A stretch of DNA of 64,000 nucleotides from Nostoc sp. 106C (GTDB taxonomy: Bacteria; Cyanobacteriota; Cyanobacteriia; Cyanobacteriales; Nostocaceae): positions 1-64,000 of the forward strand of contig NZ_MTAW01000099.1 of the NCBI RefSeq assembly GCF_002154725.1. The letters run 5' to 3'. The notes under the pieces are model-generated. The model did no database searches. It was given only the letters and a program-made list of their open reading frames with translations, and was not told the DNA's origin. Each line of letters opens with the position of its first letter. Positions within the stretch are counted from its first letter, which is position 1. The translations under genes and the position numbers were made by a program. Shown here piece by piece: positions 1 through 9,886 of the stretch.

Positions 1-73
1 AATCTGTTGCTCAACTTATGCTTTCACAGTTGCTCATCTTATGATTTCAGTGACAAGTTCCTTGAGTGTTAAT

Positions 74-424
74 TTACAGCCCAACAGCTTTGTTGAAGCG
101 GATAATTTCCAAGCTGCGATCGCCATAGACTCCTTCTATTTGTTGGCGACAGCAGTCAATGGCAAAATCGTTTAACTCTTCTGGCTCAATTCCATACATA
201 TCCTGAAATATCTCTGTTTCTACGCGGCAGAAACGAGGGCGATTTGGGTAGATGCGACATTCTCGCGTCTTATGGTCGAAATTAACACACCATCCGCCCT
301 CACCTACCATGCTGAGATAAAGTTCTAGTTCTGCGGGTGAGAGATACTCTTCTATGTCTGGACGCTCTGCTGGGTCAAGATTACAGCAGGCTCCACATTG
401 CTTTATACACTGCCAGTTTGCCAT
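74..424 (-). CDS. YkgJ-type zinc/iron-chelating cysteine cluster protein
   Basis: A 116-residue soluble protein rich in conserved cysteines. An N-terminal C-x3-C-x2-CC cluster (about residues 6-14) is followed by single cysteines near residues 46, 56 and 66 and a CC pair near 91. This spacing is typical of the YkgJ family (putative metal-chelating, function unknown). The N-terminal start is well defined, since the cluster begins six residues in. It is transcribed away from psb30, 275 bp off. Family assignment is confident; biochemical role is not known. Confidence 0.85.
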   Translation of the reverse strand: MANWQCIKQCGACCNLDPAERPDIEEYLSPAELELYLSMVGEGGWCVNFDHKTRECRIYPNRPRFCRVETEIFQDMYGIEPEELNDFAIDCCRQQIEGVYGDRSLEIIRFNKAVGL

Positions 425-480
425 AATTTTTCAGGTGTCATTTTTTATTGGTCATTTGTCCTCTCTTACAAAGTTCTGAT

Positions 481-495
481 CGGAGGACGCCTCCG
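481..495. repeat. Short GC-rich palindrome upstream of psb30
   Basis: CGGAGG-ACG-CCTCCG forms a 6-bp stem with a 3-nt loop inside the 274-bp gap between the YkgJ-type gene and psb30. It looks like a piece of a dispersed intergenic repeat. A rightward open frame across it (398-607) has no recognisable protein and I do not call it a gene. Confidence 0.35.
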
Positions 496-698
496 CTCAG
501 ACTTTGCGCTTTGTCATTTGTCACCCCTGCTCCATACTCCCTGCTTCCTTATCACCAGTTCTCTCATCTTACATTTTTATGTTTTTTCTTATAATTTTGT
601 TAAGTAAATTAAATCTAGCAGTCCATCGCCGGATATGATCGATTGCGGGTTTTGCAATTGTAAGTTATTGAATTTTTTAAGACAATTGGGAGGAAACA

Positions 699-821
699 AT
701 GTTTGAAGCTATAGCCAATATCAATTGGGAAGTTATTTTTCAACTACTCTTCGTTGGGCTGATTATCCTTGCTGGTCCTGCTGTAATTTTTGTACTGGCA
801 TTTCGCAACGGCAACCTGTAA
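699..821 (+). CDS. psb30: Photosystem II protein Psb30 (Ycf12)
   Basis: A 40-residue peptide starting [14 protein letters not shown], with one transmembrane helix (about residues 14-35) and a short polar tail FRNGNL. This matches Psb30/Ycf12, a peripheral single-helix subunit of the photosystem II core in the thylakoid membrane that stabilises the complex. A strong Shine-Dalgarno (GGGAGG) sits about 5 nt before the ATG. It is too short for ordinary ORF calling. Right after the stop, a heptamer-repeat inverted repeat may end transcription facing recJ. Confidence 0.95.
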   Translation: MFEAIANINWEVIFQLLFVGLIILAGPAVIFVLAFRNGNL

Positions 822-944
822 CAGTGCTGAGTGCTGAGTATTGAGTACTGACTATTAAGTGAAAAGTGCTGAGTTGTAGAACATTATTAAGATTCCCAAC
901 TCCAACTTAGTAACTGAAAACTCAGGACTCAGAACTCAGCACTG
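822..944. repeat. Heptameric repeats forming an inverted repeat between psb30 and recJ
   Basis: Starting one base after the psb30 stop there are about four 7-nt units of the type AGTGCTG/AGTATTG. At the other end, similar units lie in the opposite orientation. The outer 11 bases (CAGTGCTGAGT at 822-832, ACTCAGCACTG at 934-944) are perfectly complementary. The right arm lies inside recJ and encodes its last residues and stop. It could act as a two-way terminator between convergent genes; there is no clean T-tract, so that is inference. Confidence 0.7.
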
Positions 945-3009
945 ATAATGCTTGAAGTGCAGCTTGGATAATGCTGTCGTATTGTGGTTGACAAACATCA
1001 ACCTCTTGGGCATCTTCACGACTATTGCCTAGTAACCCAATTGTTTGTCCTGGTTGCATAACTAAGACTTTGCCTTCAGGATTTTTAATTCTTAATTCTG
1101 GTAACGAACCCTGTTGAAAGATACCACAACTATATTGGCGCTGCTTGTACTCAAAGGTGGCTCTTAAAGGACGAGGTGGCGAGGTAAAAAATAGATGAGA
1201 TTGTGTTGTCAGCCTTACGCCTATCAATTCCATCTCAATGTTGGTATTACCATTAAAATTATTTTCTCGCAGTTTATAAGCAACATCGACTCGCGATGGT
1301 AGGGGATAGTAGTCGCGCCACCGCCAAGCGATCGCCTTAATTTTGTACTGTTGATGATCGATAGTTTGGGCAAGTGTGAGTTTGATGTGACCCTTGCCAA
1401 CTATTTGTTGCTCAACTACTTGGACATTAGGCGTCCAGAAGACCGGATCGGGGTTATCGATACCGCAGGGATGCAAAGTATTTAGCTGTTGATAAAGCTG
1501 GTGATTAATTTCACTAAAATTTACCTGGGTATCAATTTTGAGTAGTGGCTTGAGGTGCTGGGGTTCTAGACATTGATTGGCAAACTCAATCAAACGCGAT
1601 CGCAATGCTGATAAATTCTGCGCTGGTAAAGAATATCCCCCGGCGGCTTTGTGTCCACCATATTTACCTAATAAATCGTGACAAGCTTGCAAACCTTCAA
1701 ACACATTAAACTCTGGAATTCCTCTTGCTGAACCGCGAATATGTGTCTCATCCTCATAGGTGCCAATAAACACCGGAACACCGTAGCGTTCTACCAAACG
1801 GGAAGCAACAATACCTATTACACCATGATGCCAGTTTGGTTGGATAACAACTAATACCCGGTCTTGCTGGAGTGAAGCGACAAATTCAGTTTCAACATAA
1901 GCGATCGCTTCTTGTTCAATTTGCTCACACATTTCCTGGCGCTGCTGGTTCACGCCTTCGCACTGCATTGCTCTCTCCAGCGCTATCCCCATATCATCTG
2001 TAGTTAACAGATCAATCACAATCTGAGGATCGCCAATCCGACCAATCGCATTAATTCTTGGCCCCAGTCGAAACCCAATATCCTCCGGCTTTAGGGATTT
2101 TGGATTTTGGATTTTGGATTTTGGATTGTTCCCCAGCTCCCCATCCCTCGCCTGTACCCCAGCTATCTGAATCAACGCCTGTATCCCAGGTAAATGAGAC
2201 TTAGGTAAATGCTGTAAACCGCGTTTTACCCAACGGCGGTTCACCCCAGTTAAGGGGGCTAAATCTGCGATCGTTCCTAATGTAAATAGTGCTAGCATTG
2301 GCTGGATTAAGCCTCTAGTTTCTCCTAGCTGTTGTGCTAGAGACACAGCCAAAATATAAGCAACGCCTACACCCGCAACACCCCGATAAGGTGAAGATTC
2401 AGCGATTAGTTTGGGGTTGAGAATAGCATTAGCTGCTGGTAATTTTTGCGGAATGTCGTGGTGGTCGGTGACAATTACCTTTAAACCTAGTTCTCTAGCT
2501 CTGGCAATTGGTTCTACTGCGGAGATCCCATTATCGACAGTCAAAATTAAACTAACGCCTTCGCTGTGGAATTCTTCCACAATCCGTTTATTAATGCCAT
2601 AACCATCGTGCATCCGGCTAGGGATAGCATAATCAACTTTAGCGCCTAAAGCTCGGAGACTGCGCAACAGTAAAGCGGTGCTAGTCATTCCATCAGCATC
2701 GTAGTCACCGCAAATAGCAATTTTTTCTTCAGAGGCGATCGCATTTTGCAGTAACTCCACACTGATTGCCAAATCGGGAAATTCTTCTAATGGCGCAGGT
2801 AAGATTAAAGATTCTGGCTCTAAAAATGTTTGTGCTGCTTCTAGGGTTTCAATTCCCCTGTTTATTAGCAGTTGACTAACAATAGGTGAGATATTACTCG
2901 CCACAGCTAGCTTTTGGGCAAATTCTGCATTCTGCGGGTAAATTTGCCAACGCTGATTAGGTAAGCGCCTACGAGGTTTTGCGGTTTCAGGGCGAACTAC
3001 ATCTAGCAC
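922..3009 (-). CDS. recJ: Single-stranded-DNA-specific exonuclease RecJ
   Basis: A 695-residue RecJ, a 5'-3' single-strand DNA exonuclease of recombination and mismatch repair. The DHH phosphoesterase motifs are visible: CGDYDADGMTS near residue 100, a DNG segment near 160, and TDHHD near 182. The DHHA1 region carries GGHKAAGG near 458, and a nucleic-acid-binding domain follows. The start is GTG (MLDVVRPETA). Two features are odd. An insert NPKSKIQNPKS between the DHH and DHHA1 parts is encoded by a 7-nt tandem repeat. The C-terminal LSVLSSES and stop are encoded by another repeat at the psb30 side. The reading frame is intact, so the gene is probably functional. Confidence 0.95.
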   Translation of the reverse strand: MLDVVRPETAKPRRRLPNQRWQIYPQNAEFAQKLAVASNISPIVSQLLINRGIETLEAAQTFLEPESLILPAPLEEFPDLAISVELLQNAIASEEKIAICGDYDADGMTSTALLLRSLRALGAKVDYAIPSRMHDGYGINKRIVEEFHSEGVSLILTVDNGISAVEPIARARELGLKVIVTDHHDIPQKLPAANAILNPKLIAESSPYRGVAGVGVAYILAVSLAQQLGETRGLIQPMLALFTLGTIADLAPLTGVNRRWVKRGLQHLPKSHLPGIQALIQIAGVQARDGELGNNPKSKIQNPKSLKPEDIGFRLGPRINAIGRIGDPQIVIDLLTTDDMGIALERAMQCEGVNQQRQEMCEQIEQEAIAYVETEFVASLQQDRVLVVIQPNWHHGVIGIVASRLVERYGVPVFIGTYEDETHIRGSARGIPEFNVFEGLQACHDLLGKYGGHKAAGGYSLPAQNLSALRSRLIEFANQCLEPQHLKPLLKIDTQVNFSEINHQLYQQLNTLHPCGIDNPDPVFWTPNVQVVEQQIVGKGHIKLTLAQTIDHQQYKIKAIAWRWRDYYPLPSRVDVAYKLRENNFNGNTNIEMELIGVRLTTQSHLFFTSPPRPLRATFEYKQRQYSCGIFQQGSLPELRIKNPEGKVLVMQPGQTIGLLGNSREDAQEVDVCQPQYDSIIQAALQALSVLSSES
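2095..2127. repeat. GGATTTT heptamer tandem repeat inside recJ
   Basis: About 4.7 consecutive copies of the 7-nt unit GGATTTT lie in the coding sequence of recJ, translated on the reverse strand as NPKSKIQNPKS. Related repeats occur in intergenic DNA at 15549-15578 and 61067-61096, so this is a dispersed short tandem repeat that has entered a gene without breaking the frame. Confidence 0.85.
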
Positions 3010-3097
3010 AATAAAAGTTATGAGTTAGAAATTTTAAATTCAAACTTGTTGCCTAACTCATAACTAATAGCGTCAAAGCGATCGCTTTTGCTAGCTT

Positions 3098-3523
3098 TTA
3101 ATACACATTTACATGACCGTCAGTTAGCATATGGAGAGAGCGATCGCCTGGGTTACGTTTACCAGGACGAAGTTCTACGTGTAAAGTCCCAAAGTTGGGT
3201 TTGGAAATAATTGCTTGTAGCGGCAATCCCATTTCATCCCAGAACACAAGAGAAATATTTGGCTGTGTCTCGTCACCCTGCACAAATTGTAATTCCTGTC
3301 CTGGTCGTAGGGGAATGGGGTCAGTTCCTTGGATTTTCTCTAATTTTACCAAACCTAATGTTCTATTTATTACTTCCAAGCGGATAGATTGACCAGGAGT
3401 AAATTGAATTGGACGTGGACCACACTTAGAGGCGCAAGTTCCTGCCAGTGTGACACTAGGGTGATTAGTTGATGTTATAAGAATGGTAACGGCGGCTAAG
3501 ACAACTGGCAGTAGTTTAGACAT
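3098..3523 (-). CDS. Secreted hypothetical protein
   Basis: A 141-residue protein with a probable Sec signal peptide: MSKLLP, then a hydrophobic stretch to about residue 20, with cleavage near VTLAG. The mature part has two cysteines in CASKCGP and alternates beta-prone segments (for example RLEVINRTLGLVKLEKI, QELQFVQGD, ISLVFWDE). I do not recognise a family. It probably folds as a small periplasmic beta domain. It sits 88 bp upstream of recJ on the same strand and may share its transcript. Confidence 0.7.
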   Translation of the reverse strand: MSKLLPVVLAAVTILITSTNHPSVTLAGTCASKCGPRPIQFTPGQSIRLEVINRTLGLVKLEKIQGTDPIPLRPGQELQFVQGDETQPNISLVFWDEMGLPLQAIISKPNFGTLHVELRPGKRNPGDRSLHMLTDGHVNVY

Positions 3524-3748
3524 AACACCCAGTATAAGTACTTGATTAAAATCCTACTCCAGCAAAGTACTATCAAGCCTCAGCATATTTTCCGGAATTA
3601 GATTTGAATTTTGAACCTTGGATTGGTAATTCTATAGGAATCCAGTTTAATTTTTGAAAAAATGACTTACTAAGTGTAGTATAGGCACTGGCTTCCCTAC
3701 GTATATTTCAAATACATTAAATTTCTTCGCTAGCTACAACGCGATTGA

Positions 3749-3958
3749 TTAGATCGCTTCTCTCCTGCTCTCCAGTTTTCTTTTCAGACTCGCTTCCATT
3801 TCCCTCAAATCCTCGTCAGTTTGAGGAAAGCGATATTTTGGGCTGTTGGGATCTCCCCGTTTGATCACAGCCTCGATGGCTTCATCATCATCTCGATGAA
3901 CCAAAATATAGGCTCTCAGATCTTGACGAGTCATTCTGCTAAAATCAGGTTTTGTCAT
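3749..3958 (-). CDS. DUF6887 family protein
   Basis: A 69-residue cyanobacterial protein starting MTKPDFSRMTRQDLRAYIL and ending in a charged helix. The sequence looks like DUF6887, a small family usually paired with DUF6888. I chose the ATG at 3958 because it gives the family-like start; an in-frame ATG at 3979 would overlap the upstream gene. The partner DUF6888 reading frame ends 10 bases upstream, so the two look like a translationally linked pair resembling toxin-antitoxin arrangements, though I know of no proof of that role. Confidence 0.75.
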   Translation of the reverse strand: MTKPDFSRMTRQDLRAYILVHRDDDEAIEAVIKRGDPNSPKYRFPQTDEDLREMEASLKRKLESRREAI

Positions 3959-3968
3959 CGTTAAACCT

Positions 3969-4136
3969 CTATTGACCATCGGGAAAAATCAGGATTTCCA
4001 GGTTTTCAGACATACCAGTCAGTATAAAAACTGTCTTGGTATTCTTGTTGTACTGAAATACATGGATAGGCTGATATCCATTTGAGAGCATCTGGCATAC
4101 TCTGACGCACGCAAGAGCCTGTTCGGCAGTAGGTAT
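3969..4136 (-). CDS. DUF6888 family protein with an ATA in place of the start codon
   Basis: Read on the reverse strand, this frame gives PTAEQALACVRVCQMLSNG, followed by a segment with VFQYNKNT and a C-terminal ENLEILIFPDGQ, which looks like the DUF6888 family (about 55 residues). The codon where the family has Met is ATA, with an in-frame stop three codons upstream. The next ATG (4091) would remove 15 conserved residues. Either ATA is used as a weak start, or the start was lost by a G-to-A change and the gene is dying. The rest of the frame is intact. Confidence 0.6.
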   Translation of the reverse strand: MPTAEQALACVRVCQMLSNGYQPIHVFQYNKNTKTVFILTGMSENLEILIFPDGQ

Positions 4137-4260
4137 ATGCTGTTATCTGTATGATAGCGAGTATTACCATACCGTAAAATCCGTACCATGCCGACTTTAA
4201 GGAATTACAGTTTCTTTGCTTGACTCATTTTATAAGCTGCAAAATCTTTGTATAGTTTCG

Positions 4261-4290
4261 TTATTTATCTTCCATTGCGAAGATAAATAA
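4261..4290. promoter_or_regulatory. 12-bp AT-rich hairpin upstream of the five-GAF kinase
   Basis: TTATTTATCTTC, a 6-nt loop (CATTGC) and the exact complement GAAGATAAATAA form a perfect 12-bp stem. It lies 137 bp before the kinase ATG, in the 290-bp gap 4137-4426. It could be an operator or a 5'-UTR hairpin. No T-tract follows directly. I see nothing else in this gap. Confidence 0.4.
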
Positions 4291-4426
4291 ATAAACGGGA
4301 AATATAGAAATAACCATCTTCTCAAAAATAGTTGGACACTGGAAAAATTTTGCAGTGTTTCATCTATCACCCTAGAGAAGTTTGGTAGAAAGCCTCTTTT
4401 TCAGAAAATTCCCATAAATAAGAGCA

Positions 4427-7400
4427 ATGGAACTCAATTCGACTTCTACGGAAAATCAACTTTTATTGTCAAGCGCTCAACTGCAAGAACAACTAGAGCA
4501 ACAAAAAGCTCTGGCAAATGTAATTGTGCGAATTCGGGAGTCTCTTGACTTAGAAACGATTTTTCAAACTACCGTGACAGCTGTGCTCCAATTGCTGAAT
4601 GCTGACCGAGTAGCAGTCTTCCAGTTTAAACAGGATAAAGACTGGGAAGGAGAATTTGTTTGTGAGGATGTTGCACTTGGTTGGGACTCAGTAATGGCAC
4701 TTAAAATCCACGACCACTGCTTTGCAGAACAGTTTTCTGCTGAGTATCAACAAGGTCTAGTGCAGGCCGTTGATAATATTTATGAGGCAGGGCTAAGTGA
4801 TTCTCATGTAGAAATTTTGCGTAAAATGCAGGTATGCGCCAACCTCGTTGTGCCTTTATTGCGGGAGAAGGAACTGTGGGGATTGCTTTGCATTCATCAG
4901 TGCAGTGAGGCTCGCAACTGGAAAGAATCGGAAATTGAATTTATTCGCCAAATTGCTAACCATCTAACAGTAGCGATTCAACAAGCGAAGCTTTTCCATG
5001 AAGCCCAATTACAAGCTGCAAAGTTAGCACAAGCAGCCCAGCGCGATCGCGTAATTGCTCAGATTGTTGATAAAATTCGTTCACCCCTGGATATTGAAAG
5101 TATCTTTGCAACGACGACTCAAGAAATACGCAACCTGCTGCAAGCCGACCGAGTTGCAATCTTTCGCTTCAATGGCGATTGGACTGGTAACTTTGTCGCT
5201 GAGTCACTTGCTGAAGGTTGGACTCCCTTAGTTAACGTTCAGGCTGCGATCGCTGATACTTATTTACAGCAAAATCAAGGAGGACGCTACGTTAATAATC
5301 AAACATTTACAGCCAATGACATTTATCAAGCTGGATTAACAGATTGTCACGTGAATCTGTTGGAGCAATTTCAGGCAAAAGCTTTTGCCACGGCTCCCAT
5401 TCTTCAAGGAGACAAACTGTGGGGAATCATTGCAGCCTATCAAAATTCTTCACCCAGACAGTGGCAATCCTATGAAATTGAATCACTAATCAAAATTGGC
5501 ACACAAATTGGTGTAGCATTGCGACATCATCAGTTGCTAGCAAAAGCTAAGTACCAAGCAGAGCAACAAAAAACATTAACTGGCGTAATTACTCGCATTC
5601 GCGAGTCCCTGGATTTAGATAAAATCTTTCAAACTACAGTCACAGAAGTGCGACAAATGCTACAAGCCGACCGAGTAGCAGTCTTTCAGTTTGACGCCCA
5701 AAAAGACTGGGGAGAAGTTATTTCTGAGGATGTTGCACCTGGTTGGGACTCGTTAATAGCAGCGAAAGTCTCCGACCAATATTTTAAGGAACAGTTTGCA
5801 ACTGATGACCAACAAGGAAGGGTATTGGCAATTGCAGATATCTCCGATGCTGAATTAAATGAATCTCATGCCGAGATTTTGGGCAAGTTTCAAGTGCGGG
5901 CAAATTTGGTGGTATCTCTGCTGAAACGAGGTACATTATGGGGTTTTTTGTGTGTTCATCAATGCAGCGCTCCTCGAACTTGGCAAGCAACTGAAATTGA
6001 ATTTGTCTGTCAAATTGCAGAAAACTTAGGAGTTGTTCTCCAACACAACGAACTTTTAGTAGAAGCGCGATACCAAGCAGAGCAACAAAAGACTTTAACT
6101 AGTGTCATTGCGCGAATTCGTGAGTCTTTGGATTTAGACACAATCTTTCAAACCTCTGTCACCGAAGTAAGACAACTACTCAAAGCAAACCGAGTGGGAG
6201 TCTTCCGTTTTGACCCGCAAACAGACTGGGAAGGAGAATTTGTCTATGAAGATGTCGCTCCCGATTGGAAGTCTGCAATAGCAGAAAAAGTTTATGACCA
6301 CTGCTTTAGTGAAAGCTTTGCACACCTTTACGCGCAAGGTCGAGTAAATGCTATTGCTGATATTTATCAAGGAAAGTTTCAAGCCTGTTATCTCCAAATA
6401 CTAGAAAGATTTCAAGTGCGTGCAAATATGGTCGCGCCGCTGTTAAAAAATGGCGAACTTTGGGGGTTGCTTTGTATTCATCAATGTGATGTTCCTCGTC
6501 AGTGGCAACCCTCTGAAATTGAATTTCTTGGTCAAATAGCCGAGCAGTTAGGAGTTGCATTAAAACAGGATTCTTATTTAAAACAATTTCAAATGCAAGC
6601 TGTCCAGTTAGCAGAAGCTACTGAGCGAGAAAAAGCAATGGAACGCCAAGAACTGCTAGCTGCAACTATTGATAAAATTCGCCAATCACTTGATATTAAA
6701 ACTATTTTTAAAACTACTACTCAAGCTGTGCGAGAGTTGCTTGAAGTTGAGCGCGTAGCTATCTACCGCTTTAACCCAGATTGGAGTGGTAAATTTGTGG
6801 CAGATTCCTTCAAAGATGGTTGGCAACCTCTGGCGCAAGCTCAACCAATGCTGATAGAAAATTTTGAGGATACAGATGACGATAACGAGCTACCGCGCAA
6901 TGAAACATTTGTTCCCATCCGACAAGGTGAACAATTATGGGGTTTATTAGTTGCTTATCAAAATTCGCAACCGCGCTATTGGAAAGATGAAGAAATCAAT
7001 TTATTGGCTCAAGTTGGTGTGCAACTAGGAATTGCTATTCAGCAAGGAGAATTACTCGAACGAACTAAACGTCAAACCTTAGAACTTACGCAAGCTTTAC
7101 AAGAATTAAAACAAACTCAGTCGCGGTTAATTCAGGGCGAAAAAATGGCTGGCTTAGGACAACTAATTGCTGGAGTCGCTCATGAAATCAACAATCCTGT
7201 CAGTTTTATTTTTGGTAATCTTATACATTTAAATGAATATACTCAAGAATTACTGAAGGTAGTAAAACTTTACCGTCAAAATGACGCTTTATTTCCTGAT
7301 ATTCAAAAACAAATTAATAAAACTGAGTTGGACTTTATTATCAAAGATTTACCCAAAACTATTGAATCGATGAATGTGGGAACAGAGCGGATTCATCAGA

Positions 7401-7963
7401 TTGTACTATCATTGCGAAACTTCTCTCGTACAGATGAGGCTGAATTAAAGGCAGTAGACATTCATGAAGGATTAGATAGTACTTTACTGATCTTAGGACA
7501 TAGATTTAAAAATAATCGAGACCGCCCAGCTATTGAAATTATTAAAGAATATGGTGCCTTACCTTTAGTTGAATGCTATCCTGCACAACTAAATCAAGTA
7601 GTGATGAATATCCTGAGTAACAGCGTTGATGCCTTAGAAGACAAGTATAAAACTTTACAAGAAAAGTATTTAAAATCATCAAAAACACGTCCAGAAATTC
7701 CCTTAAGTATCTGGATTAATACGCAGATAGTTAATAATCAAATTGTCATTAAAATAGCTGATAATGGTCTTGGAATTCCAGAAGAAGTGCGATCGCACAT
7801 TTTTGAACCCTTCTTTACCACCAAAGAGCTAGGTAAAGGTACAGGGTTAGGGTTATCTATCAGCTATCAAATAATAGTGGAAAAACATCATGGTCAAATT
7901 CGATGTTCCTCCAAATTAGGCGAGGGAACAGAGTTTGTGATTGAAATTCCGACGAAACCTTGA
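4427..7963 (+). CDS. Sensor histidine kinase with five GAF domains (cyanobacteriochrome-like)
   Basis: A soluble 1178-residue kinase. Five GAF domains lie at about 41-190, 215-370, 385-555, 570-735 and 755-880, followed by a coiled linker, a HisKA H-box with phospho-acceptor His919 ([10 protein letters not shown]) and a HATPase domain (N-box near 1062, DNGLGIPEE near 1112, GKGTGLGLS). GAF1-4 resemble cyanobacteriochrome GAFs, including the phrase [10 protein letters not shown]. The Cys-His pair that binds bilin is Ser-His in GAF1 (126-127), Cys-His in GAF2 (307-308), Ser-His in GAF3 and Cys-Tyr in GAF4; GAF5 has lost that segment. So at most one or two domains could hold a chromophore. No receiver domain or response regulator gene is adjacent. 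Confidence 0.9.
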   Translation: MELNSTSTENQLLLSSAQLQEQLEQQKALANVIVRIRESLDLETIFQTTVTAVLQLLNADRVAVFQFKQDKDWEGEFVCEDVALGWDSVMALKIHDHCFAEQFSAEYQQGLVQAVDNIYEAGLSDSHVEILRKMQVCANLVVPLLREKELWGLLCIHQCSEARNWKESEIEFIRQIANHLTVAIQQAKLFHEAQLQAAKLAQAAQRDRVIAQIVDKIRSPLDIESIFATTTQEIRNLLQADRVAIFRFNGDWTGNFVAESLAEGWTPLVNVQAAIADTYLQQNQGGRYVNNQTFTANDIYQAGLTDCHVNLLEQFQAKAFATAPILQGDKLWGIIAAYQNSSPRQWQSYEIESLIKIGTQIGVALRHHQLLAKAKYQAEQQKTLTGVITRIRESLDLDKIFQTTVTEVRQMLQADRVAVFQFDAQKDWGEVISEDVAPGWDSLIAAKVSDQYFKEQFATDDQQGRVLAIADISDAELNESHAEILGKFQVRANLVVSLLKRGTLWGFLCVHQCSAPRTWQATEIEFVCQIAENLGVVLQHNELLVEARYQAEQQKTLTSVIARIRESLDLDTIFQTSVTEVRQLLKANRVGVFRFDPQTDWEGEFVYEDVAPDWKSAIAEKVYDHCFSESFAHLYAQGRVNAIADIYQGKFQACYLQILERFQVRANMVAPLLKNGELWGLLCIHQCDVPRQWQPSEIEFLGQIAEQLGVALKQDSYLKQFQMQAVQLAEATEREKAMERQELLAATIDKIRQSLDIKTIFKTTTQAVRELLEVERVAIYRFNPDWSGKFVADSFKDGWQPLAQAQPMLIENFEDTDDDNELPRNETFVPIRQGEQLWGLLVAYQNSQPRYWKDEEINLLAQVGVQLGIAIQQGELLERTKRQTLELTQALQELKQTQSRLIQGEKMAGLGQLIAGVAHEINNPVSFIFGNLIHLNEYTQELLKVVKLYRQNDALFPDIQKQINKTELDFIIKDLPKTIESMNVGTERIHQIVLSLRNFSRTDEAELKAVDIHEGLDSTLLILGHRFKNNRDRPAIEIIKEYGALPLVECYPAQLNQVVMNILSNSVDALEDKYKTLQEKYLKSSKTRPEIPLSIWINTQIVNNQIVIKIADNGLGIPEEVRSHIFEPFFTTKELGKGTGLGLSISYQIIVEKHHGQIRCSSKLGEGTEFVIEIPTKP

Positions 7964-8084
7964 CAAAAGAGTTAACTAAAAGTTTGAGTGCGCGAACAAT
8001 ATTGTGTATTTTTCGTGTTTGGGTTTGGTAGTCCAGAGTAAAACTTGACTGTTGACTCTGGACGACTCTCATGAGTAAGTATAC

Positions 8085-8918
8085 TTAACCGAAGCGTCCA
8101 CTAATATATTCCTCAGCTTCTTGAGTCTGAGGAGAAGAGAACATTTCCCTTGTTGGACTAAATTCAACCAATTTACCGCGACGTTTGCCATGTTCGTCAA
8201 TTTCGGTATTGAAAAAAGCTGTCCAATCTGCAACCCGCGAAGCTTGCTGCATATTATGAGTCACCATAATAATAGTGTATTGCTGCTTGAGTTCTAAGCA
8301 GAGTTCTTCGACTTGACGGGTAGAAATCGGGTCAAGCGCCGAGCATGGTTCATCCATTAATAATACATCTGGCTTCATAGCGATCGCTCTAGCAATGCAA
8401 AGCCGTTGCTGTTGTCCGCCAGATAATGCCGTACCCTTCTCTTTGAGTTTGTCTTTGACTTCATCCCAAATAGCAGCGCGTCTAAGGGAATCTTCTACTA
8501 AGTCATCGAGGTTCCCTTTAAAACCGTTAGAACGCGGCCCAAAGGCAATATTTTCGTATATTGACTTCGGAAATGGGTTCGGTCTTTGAAAAACCATTCC
8601 CACTTGCCGTCGTAATTTTACTGAATTAACTTTGGGGTCGTAAATATTGCGATCGCGGTAATTTAGCCTACCCTCTACTTTTGCTCCCGTAATTAAATCA
8701 TTCATGCGGTTGAAGCAACGCAGTAGAGTACTTTTTCCACATCCTGAAGGACCAATAAAAGCAGTGATTCCTTTTTCAGGAATTTTCAGATAGACATCTA
8801 AAAGTGCTAAAAATCCACCATAGTAGACCTTAACACCCTCAACATCAAACACAGCTTTATCATCTTCCTTAAGGTTGCTATTATTACTCAGTTGACTTCT
8901 ACGATTATTGAAAGTCAT
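8085..8918 (-). CDS. pstB: Phosphate ABC transporter ATP-binding protein PstB
   Basis: A 277-residue ABC ATPase that powers high-affinity phosphate uptake on the cytoplasmic face of the PstCA channel. Walker A (GPSGCGKST), a Q-loop (VFQRPNPFP), the signature (LSGGQQQRL) and Walker B ([13 protein letters not shown]) are all present. FNRMNDLI and the [16 protein letters not shown] phrase are typical of PstB. It is last in the sbp-pstS-pstC-pstA-pstB run, 66 bp after pstA. The N-terminal 25 residues are a polar extension. Confidence 0.95.
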   Translation of the reverse strand: MTFNNRRSQLSNNSNLKEDDKAVFDVEGVKVYYGGFLALLDVYLKIPEKGITAFIGPSGCGKSTLLRCFNRMNDLITGAKVEGRLNYRDRNIYDPKVNSVKLRRQVGMVFQRPNPFPKSIYENIAFGPRSNGFKGNLDDLVEDSLRRAAIWDEVKDKLKEKGTALSGGQQQRLCIARAIAMKPDVLLMDEPCSALDPISTRQVEELCLELKQQYTIIMVTHNMQQASRVADWTAFFNTEIDEHGKRRGKLVEFSPTREMFSSPQTQEAEEYISGRFG

Positions 8919-8984
8919 GTTACCTAGCCCCTAATATTAATTAATGCCGGGAAAACCTATTAACTATTGAATTTGCTTTGCTAT

Positions 8985-9881
8985 CTAACGATAGAAGCGT
9001 TGCCGAATATAAATTGCTACACCGTTGAGAACTAAAATCAAGATTAGCAACGCAATAATTGTTGCTGCTGCTGCATTAGCAAAACCCGGTTCTGGACGAG
9101 TTATGTAACTGTAAATTTGAATAGGCAAAGCCATGAATCTCTGGAACAAACCAGGATTAAAGGTGAGAAAACCGACAGCGCCAACAACAATTAGAGATGC
9201 TGCATCACCAATAGCACGGGATACAGAAATAATTACTCCAGTTAGAATACCGGGAACAGCATAGGGTACGACATGATTACTAATAGTTCGCCATTTGGTA
9301 ACGCCTAAGCCGTAAGAAGCATTTCTAATAGAATCAGGAACTGCACGAATTGCTTCTCTAGATGTCACAATAATTACTGGTAAAGATAGCAAAGATAAAG
9401 TCAATGCTCCAGAAATTAATGCCGGACCGAAGCCAAGTAAATAATTAAAAACTCCTAAACCCAGCAACCCGTAGACAATAGAAGGTACTCCCGCCAAATT
9501 GCTGATATTTATCTCAATAATTGCTGTCCACCAAGCTCTAGGTGCATATTCTTCTAGATATAAAGCTGCACCGACACCAATTGGTACAGTAACGCAAATA
9601 ACAACGAGTCCTAAAAGAATGCTACTGATAATAGCTGGACGAATACCACCATCTTCAGGGAAACGAGAAGGAGTTTCTATGAGAAAACCGGGTGTCAAAA
9701 ATCTCCCTAATCCGTCTCTTAAAATATCAAAGAGTAGCAACGCTAGAACAAATACACCAATCAGTAACCCCAACAAAAAAAGTACTTCAAATACTTTTCC
9801 TAACTTCTCTCTACTCTCAACATTATCAGTAAATTCTGTTGCCGGATTCAAAGAATCATCTTGTTGATAAGCTGTAGCCAT
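8985..9881 (-). CDS. pstA: Phosphate ABC transporter permease PstA
   Basis: A 298-residue inner-membrane permease with six or so hydrophobic segments. The EAA-type loop (SREAIRAVPDSIRNASYGLGVTKWRT, split by the turn) contacts PstB. The phrases GVPSIVYGLLGLG and SRAIGDAASLIVVG are diagnostic of PstA. It lies 5 bp downstream of pstC, so the two are almost certainly co-translated and form the channel heterodimer. Confidence 0.94.
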   Translation of the reverse strand: MATAYQQDDSLNPATEFTDNVESREKLGKVFEVLFLLGLLIGVFVLALLLFDILRDGLGRFLTPGFLIETPSRFPEDGGIRPAIISSILLGLVVICVTVPIGVGAALYLEEYAPRAWWTAIIEINISNLAGVPSIVYGLLGLGVFNYLLGFGPALISGALTLSLLSLPVIIVTSREAIRAVPDSIRNASYGLGVTKWRTISNHVVPYAVPGILTGVIISVSRAIGDAASLIVVGAVGFLTFNPGLFQRFMALPIQIYSYITRPEPGFANAAAATIIALLILILVLNGVAIYIRQRFYR

Positions 9882-9886
9882 GTTTA

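Noticed and set aside
398-607. 69-codon rightward frame upstream of psb30
   Set aside because: Low-complexity translation of intergenic repeat DNA, no ribosome-binding site, no family resemblance.
3749-4136. Calling DUF6888/DUF6887 a toxin-antitoxin system
   Set aside because: Layout is suggestive only; I know of no experimental evidence and see no toxin fold.
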